Below, piece by piece: positions 6,809 to 7,887 of a stretch of DNA of 7,887 bases. The translations under genes were made by a program, and so were the position numbers. The notes under the pieces were generated by a model. The model searched no databases. It worked only from the letters and a program-made list of their open reading frames with translations, and was not told where the DNA came from. Within the stretch, counting starts at the first letter, position 1; the number at the start of each line of letters is the position of its first letter. The DNA is from an uncultured Treponema sp. (lineage in GTDB: Bacteria > Spirochaetota > Spirochaetia > Treponematales > Treponemataceae), in the NCBI GenBank assembly GCA_937923945.1, contig CALDWC010000165.1, positions 1 through 7,887 of the forward strand, given 5' to 3'.

Positions 6809-6981
6809 TAGAAAAAAGTTTTTATTTTTAAGTTATAAAAACAGTTTGAAAATATTTACGATTTGTACTTTATAGATTGACGACAAATGAAAATAAAGTT
6901 TAAAAGTATAGTAAGATATTTCCTGCGATTAAATCGCGCATTGGTGAAAAATCTGAAAAATGTAAAATGACGGGAATAAGC

Positions 6982-7014
6982 CAATTCCTGCAAACCAAAC
7001 GGCTGCAGGAATTG
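6982..7014 (-). terminator. Hairpin behind the methylaspartate ammonia-lyase gene, probable terminator
   Basis: CAATTCCTGCA (6982-6992) pairs perfectly with TGCAGGAATTG (7004-7014) around an 11-base loop. It starts 12 bases after the TAA of the lyase gene. In the minus direction it is followed by GCTTATTCCCG, so the T-run is poor. Position argues for a terminator or an mRNA 3'-end stabiliser that separates the lyase transcript from the secretion operon. Confidence 0.55.
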
Positions 7015-7026
7015 AGCTCTGTAATT

Positions 7027-7887
7027 TTATGTGCGGTTTGCCAAAGTGACAATGCGGTTCATTTCGTTGTTGACAATCATGTAACCTTCGTCAACGCCCA
7101 TGCCCGGTTTTGCCAACTGCTGAGCAGCACCCGCCGCAACGGAGCAGTTTGTAATCACTTCCGCCGAGCGGTTCGTTTCGTTACAGGTTCCGCCGCAATA
7201 AGCGCCGACACCTTTTTCTTTGCAGTATAAAATTGCTTCAATCGTGTTGTTAATCCCACCCAGGTCGGGAGTTTTGATTTGAATCATGTGTCCCGCTTTG
7301 TGATCGGCAAAATATTTGATGTCTTCGAGCGTATTGCACCACTCGTCAGCAACCAGTTCAACATGCACACCATTTTTGTCCAAGCTCGCGGTGAGTTCCG
7401 ATAAAACTTGCATTTGCTTTTCGCGGTCGCCCATATCCATCGGTCCTTCAATGCGAAGTTTAAAAGGGGCGGCTGCTTCTTCAAGTGTTTTCAAATAGGC
7501 AGTCATTTTCGGAACATCGTTGCCGGTGAAATCTCCGATCGTGCCGTACACATCAATGTGGAAAATCGGCTGGTAGTTTTTTGAAATGCGTTTTGTTTCA
7601 ATGCGGTTTTTGAGCCACTTAACGTACTCCAAAAGTTTTTCCCCGTTTTTACCGGTTTTTTCTTCAACGTTGTTAAAAAGTCCGTGCGGCAAGACTTCCG
7701 CTTGCTTAATAATCATCTTGTCGGCGTTATCATAGCGGTCATCGCCCGACTGGGTGAAAATCGGGATGCGCTGAATTTTGCAGCCGGTTTTATATTCATC
7801 GACCACCACTTCCGCCATCGTGATATGGCGCGCCTTTGCAACCGCATCCAAGATGGCTTGCGTTACCCCATAGCGCAATGCCGTGTG
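7027..7887 (-). CDS. mal: Methylaspartate ammonia-lyase, C-terminal part (N-terminus beyond the window)
   Basis: This enzyme (EC 4.3.1.2) removes ammonia from L-threo-3-methylaspartate to give mesaconate, the second step of glutamate fermentation by the methylaspartate route. The visible 286 residues cover the enolase-type barrel. Counting the Leu of LRYGVTQ as 1, I see His65 (LPHGLFNN), metal ligands Asp109 (HIDVYG), Glu144 (RIEGP) and Asp178 (VADEWCN), the catalytic Lys202 (QIKTPDLGG) and Thr231-Cys232 (GGTCNETN). As I recall them, the Clostridium tetanomorphum positions (194, 238, 273, 307, 331, 361) all differ by 129, so spacing is conserved and about 126 residues are missing. The frame stays open to the edge (HTALRYG), so the TTG at 7878 is not the start. 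Glutamate mutase genes often accompany it and may lie to the right. Confidence 0.96.
   Translation of the reverse strand, partial: HTALRYGVTQAILDAVAKARHITMAEVVVDEYKTGCKIQRIPIFTQSGDDRYDNADKMIIKQAEVLPHGLFNNVEEKTGKNGEKLLEYVKWLKNRIETKRISKNYQPIFHIDVYGTIGDFTGNDVPKMTAYLKTLEEAAAPFKLRIEGPMDMGDREKQMQVLSELTASLDKNGVHVELVADEWCNTLEDIKYFADHKAGHMIQIKTPDLGGINNTIEAILYCKEKGVGAYCGGTCNETNRSAEVITNCSVAAGAAQQLAKPGMGVDEGYMIVNNEMNRIVTLANRT

Noticed and set aside
7027..7878. Complete lyase gene starting at the TTG at 7878
   Set aside because: The frame continues to the window edge with family-like residues (HTALRYG), and about 126 N-terminal residues are missing.

Overview
The window looks like a chromosomal segment of a Gram-negative-type bacterium. 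A spirochaete of the Treponema kind is my best guess, inferred from gene content and base use rather than from a marker gene. An outer-membrane efflux protein implies two membranes. A methylaspartate ammonia-lyase suggests anaerobic glutamate fermentation. All five solid genes lie on the minus strand, so the order of transcription runs from high to low coordinates.

Layout from left to right. Positions 1-115 are a short tandem array of 23-base units cut by the window edge, followed by a short open frame on the plus strand (86-217) that may be the tail of a broken gene. Positions 158-1833 hold a two-gene unit: an alpha/beta hydrolase (1051-1833) followed 11 bases later by an RluA-family pseudouridine synthase (158-1039). 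A good sigma-70 type promoter sits so close to the hydrolase ATG that the message is probably leaderless. Positions 1834-2077 are intergenic and contain two long near-perfect hairpins two bases apart. The one nearer the hydrolase is followed by a T-run in the minus direction and probably ends the next operon.

Positions 2078-6743 are a complete type I secretion system in one tightly coupled operon: an ABC transporter with an inactive C39-like domain (4626-6743), a HlyD-type periplasmic adaptor (3475-4629) and a TolC-type outer-membrane channel (2078-3478). The two gene junctions are both 4-base ATGA overlaps, each preceded by a strong Shine-Dalgarno sequence. Two starts are set downstream of the longest possible ones on this basis. 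The transporter has lost both the Cys and the His expected of a C39 protease, so it resembles HlyB more than a bacteriocin processing exporter. No substrate gene is visible in the window.

Positions 6744-7026 form an AT-rich upstream region with repeated TTAGC/GCTAA half-sites next to the transporter start and a terminator-like hairpin behind the last gene. Positions 7027-7887 hold the C-terminal two thirds of methylaspartate ammonia-lyase, with all recognised active-site residues present. Its N-terminus lies beyond the right edge.
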